Assembly: GCA_020633235.1 (NCBI GenBank)
Contig: JACKEA010000001.1
Coordinates: 744,001 to 808,000, forward strand
Reading direction: 5' to 3'
DNA: 64,000 nt
DNA from: Polyangiaceae bacterium
Lineage (GTDB): Bacteria > Myxococcota_A > Polyangia > Polyangiales > Polyangiaceae
This document shows positions 62,078-64,000 of the stretch, piece by piece. How positions within the stretch are numbered: position 1 is the first letter of the stretch; each line of letters opens with the position of its first letter. A program made the translations under genes and the position numbers. The notes under the pieces were generated by a model. It was not told the origin of the DNA, did not search any database, and saw only the letters and a list, made by a program, of their open reading frames with translations.

Positions 62078-62447
62078 TGTTCCCCAGAGCGGCGAGGCGC
62101 CGCACCACCACGGCAGCGCTCGTCGCGCTGGCGCCGGCCAGGAGCCAGAAGCCGAGGTAGAGCCAGGGCGCACCCGCATTGTAACGGCGCGCATCCGCGA
62201 TCCGGCCGTGGCTCATCGCGGAAAAGCCGCGCGTGAGCCCGCAGCTCGCGCACTCGCGTCCGTGGCTCGCCTTGTACGGGCACGGGGGCGAGAGCTGCAC
62301 GCGGCCCGACTCGATGTCCTCCGGAGTCACGGCGAAGGACACCGCCAAGGGAACGAACGAGACGGCCAGGACGAACGCCGCGAGCGTCAGAAGTCCGCCG
62401 AGCTCGGCGCGATCCAATCGCGCGAGGAAGCGAGCAGCGCGGTTCAT
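62037..62447 (-). CDS. DUF2752 membrane protein
   Basis: This 136-aa protein has two membrane segments and the DUF2752 core: CPYKASHGRECASCGLTRGF plus SHGRIADARRYNAG between the helices, with paired Cys typical of the family. Its start overlaps the stop of the upstream DUF4190-like gene (ATGA). The last codons are encoded by a REP-like repeat, so the original C-terminus may have been shorter. Function unknown. Confidence 0.85.
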   Translation of the reverse strand: MNRAARFLARLDRAELGGLLTLAAFVLAVSFVPLAVSFAVTPEDIESGRVQLSPPCPYKASHGRECASCGLTRGFSAMSHGRIADARRYNAGAPWLYLGFWLLAGASATSAAVVVRRLAALGNTRGSALTPTSAGS

Positions 62448-62992
62448 GGCCCGGTGGATCCCGCGGCGGCGAAGCAGGCGATGCCCAGCCAGGGCAGCAC
62501 GATCTCCGCGAGCCCGAGGAGCGCGGCGATGATGCCGATGACCAGAGCGGCGACGGCCATTCCCTTGCCGCCGAACTGCTCCGGCGTCTTGTTGATGCGC
62601 GACACGCTGAGTCCGCCCATCACGATGCCCGCGATGGCGGGCACCAGCACCAGCACGCCGATCACCGTGGAGCCGAGGGTGCACAGGAAGCAGCAGGTGC
62701 CGAACAAGCCGCTCAGCATGTTCAAGATCGCCCCGAGCAGAGCCACGATGGACAGCACCAGACCGGCGACGGCCAAGGTGTCGGTGCGCGGGCCCGGCGG
62801 CGGTCCATAGCCGGGCGGTCCACCGTAGCTGCCGGCGGGCGGAGCGCCGTAGCCGCCGCCCGGTGGACCAAAGCCTCCCGGCGGTCCATAGCCCGCGCCG
62901 CCGGGTGGCGGACCGTAGCCGCCGGGTGGCGGACCGTAGCCGCCGGGTGGCGGCCCCCCGCCGCCGGCCATGGGATTGTGTGCTCGCTGCAT
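62444..62992 (-). CDS. DUF4190-like membrane protein with Gly-Pro-Tyr-rich N-terminus
   Basis: This 182-aa protein starts at ATG 62992 with GAGGG upstream. Its first 70 residues are repeats of GGYGPPP. Two or three membrane segments follow (LAVAGLVLSIVALLGAILNML and AVAALVIGIIAALLGLAEIV), with RINKTPEQFGGKGMA in the inter-helix loop, as in DUF4190 proteins. The repeat region may mediate protein contact. It is coupled to the DUF2752 gene. Confidence 0.82.
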   Translation of the reverse strand: MQRAHNPMAGGGGPPPGGYGPPPGGYGPPPGGAGYGPPGGFGPPGGGYGAPPAGSYGGPPGYGPPPGPRTDTLAVAGLVLSIVALLGAILNMLSGLFGTCCFLCTLGSTVIGVLVLVPAIAGIVMGGLSVSRINKTPEQFGGKGMAVAALVIGIIAALLGLAEIVLPWLGIACFAAAGSTGP

Positions 62993-63099
62993 CGATTGCC
63001 CTCGTGTGTGGGGAGAATGCGTCTTTTTCTTCGCGACGTCCCGGCGAAACATTCCCGAAACACGGCGCCCGCTACTCAGGCCCCGAAAGCAGAGGACGC

Positions 63100-63438
63100 A
63101 TGAAGAAAGTCGAGGCGATCATCAAGCCGTTCAAGCTCGACGAGGTCAAGGACGCGCTCTCCGAAGTCGGAATTCAGGGCATGACCGTGACCGAGGTGAA
63201 GGGCTTCGGACGGACCGGCGGGAAGAAAGAGGTTTATCGCGGGTCGGCCTACGTCGTCGACTTCGTGCCCAAGGTGAAGCTGGAGATCGTGGTGCCCGAC
63301 GAGCTGGTGCTCCAGGTCATCGACGCCATCGAGAAGAGTGCCAAGACCGGTCGCATCGGTGACGGCAAGATCTTCGTGCTCCCGCTCGACGAAGCAGTGC
63401 GCATTCGCACCGGCGAGCGCGGGGACAACGCGATCTGA
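63100..63438 (+). CDS. glnB: nitrogen regulatory PII protein
   Basis: This 112-aa trimeric signal protein senses 2-oxoglutarate, ATP and ADP. The T-loop reads GRTGGKKEVYRGSAYVVDF with Tyr51, the uridylylation site, conserved. The C-terminal IGDGKIFVLPLDEAVRIRTGERGDNAI is fully typical. It precedes glnA, as in many proteobacterial operons. The start has AGAGGA upstream. It is divergent from the DUF4190-like gene over 107 bp. No glnK-amtB arrangement is present here. Confidence 0.97.
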   Translation: MKKVEAIIKPFKLDEVKDALSEVGIQGMTVTEVKGFGRTGGKKEVYRGSAYVVDFVPKVKLEIVVPDELVLQVIDAIEKSAKTGRIGDGKIFVLPLDEAVRIRTGERGDNAI

Positions 63439-63459
63439 GGCAACGAGGGGCGGGATAGA

Positions 63460-63513
63460 GGGCGCTTCGAGGCGCCCGTTTCGAGATTGTCGCAGTTGGC
63501 GCCCGGCGGGCGC
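63460..63513 (+). promoter_or_regulatory. two hairpins in the glnB-glnA gap
   Basis: 63460-63477 is a GGGCGC/GCGCCC stem with a six-base loop. 63499-63513 is a second GCGCCC/GGGCGC stem with a GGC loop, ending 18 bp before the glnA start. Neither has a T-run, so partial termination, RNA processing or stability control is possible. The arms are near identical, so alternative pairings could form. Confidence 0.45.
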
Positions 63514-63531
63514 AAAAGGGAGACGAACAGG

Positions 63532-64000
63532 ATGAAAGCGAAAGAAGCGATCGAGCTAGGCAAGAAGAACGGCGCAGTGATGGTGGACTTGAAGTTCATC
63601 GATCTGCCGGGCAAGTGGCAGCACACCAGCGTTCCCTTCGAGCGTCTCGAAGTGGAGAGCTTCGAGGAAGGCTTCGGTTTCGATGGCTCCTCCATCCGCG
63701 GCTTCCAGCCCATCAATCAGAGCGACATGCTGCTGATTCCGGATCCCGAGACGGCCGTCATGGATCCCTTCACCAAGCACCCCACGCTCAGCCTGCAGTG
63801 CACCATCCAGGACACCATCACGCGGCAGAACTACTCGCGGGATCCGCGGCACATCGCGCGCAAGGCCGAGGCCTACCTCAAGAGCACGGGCATCGCGGAT
63901 ACCGTGTATTTCGGGCCGGAAGCCGAGTTCTTCATCTTCGACGACGTGCGCTTCGACGCCAGCAGCAACGAAGCCTACTACCACATCGATTCCGTGGAGG
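63532..64000 (+). CDS. glnA: glutamine synthetase type I, N-terminal part (cut by window edge)
   Basis: The first 156 codons of glutamine synthetase are present. The beta-grasp domain has VMVDLKFIDLPGKWQHTSVP and FGFDGSSIRGFQPINQSDML, then DPFTKHPTLSLQCTIQDTIT, then FGPEAEFFIFDD with metal-binding Glu residues. The enzyme makes glutamine from glutamate, ammonia and ATP. It lies 93 bp after glnB. The adenylylation region is outside the window. Confidence 0.97.
   Translation, partial: MKAKEAIELGKKNGAVMVDLKFIDLPGKWQHTSVPFERLEVESFEEGFGFDGSSIRGFQPINQSDMLLIPDPETAVMDPFTKHPTLSLQCTIQDTITRQNYSRDPRHIARKAEAYLKSTGIADTVYFGPEAEFFIFDDVRFDASSNEAYYHIDSVE

Overview
The window looks like chromosomal DNA of a high-GC, predatory-type myxobacterium, most likely of the Sorangium/Polyangium branch. 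The reasons are the very high GC content with strong third-position bias, the many Cys-anchored lipoproteins with Gly/Thr/Ser-rich tails, the Ser/Thr kinases with PEGA domains, and the dense signalling content (diguanylate cyclase, EAL protein, RegB/RegA pair, tandem histidine kinases). No single gene proves the taxonomy; this is inference.

Layout. 0-8.5 kb: a truncated PAS sensor, then ftsH, a universal stress protein, a collagen-like lipoprotein and a lipoprotein with a Tat-like signal, apparently translationally coupled; then an LIC_10091-type lipoprotein and a TonB-like protein. 8.5-15.3 kb: a fused enoyl-CoA hydratase/3-hydroxyacyl-CoA dehydrogenase, an EEP-family lipoprotein, an unknown lipoprotein, an EVE-domain protein and a large MscS-type channel. 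15.3-17.9 kb: a coiled-coil micro-protein and an FHA-GGDEF gene following an REC-EAL gene. 18.0-20.14 kb: no credible ORF, but a near-consensus promoter, many stable hairpins with GNRA and UUCG loops, and a perfect intrinsic terminator. I read this as one giant structured non-coding RNA of about 2.1 kb, and it is the main find. 20.2-31 kb: a copper monooxygenase-like lipoprotein, a VWA lipoprotein pair, a NUDIX hydrolase, a YkuD L,D-transpeptidase, membrane and hypothetical proteins, a B12-binding radical SAM enzyme, a gene remnant, and a small Cys-rich protein with a beta-barrel-like partner. 31-46.7 kb: an AidB-like acyl-CoA dehydrogenase, a periplasmic binding protein, a kinase/TPR-PEGA operon, an ammonium transporter, a CAP lipoprotein, a thioesterase, ruvB, RegB/RegA with YtkA-like lipoproteins, and a pentaheme cytochrome operon. 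46.7-64 kb: a second L,D-transpeptidase-like gene, a GST, an envelope/amidohydrolase/amidase operon, two histidine kinases, a GNAT, a large Ser/Thr kinase, a D-cysteine desulfhydrase-like enzyme, small membrane proteins, and glnB-glnA (glnA runs off the right end).

Themes. Envelope biology dominates: about fifteen proteins carry a lipobox or signal peptide. Nitrogen assimilation appears twice (amt alone at 38 kb; glnB-glnA at the right end). A short palindromic REP-like repeat recurs at least seven times, mainly at 3' ends of genes and between convergent genes, often as inverted pairs that could act as bidirectional terminators. No tRNA, rRNA, CRISPR array, IS element or prophage gene was seen.
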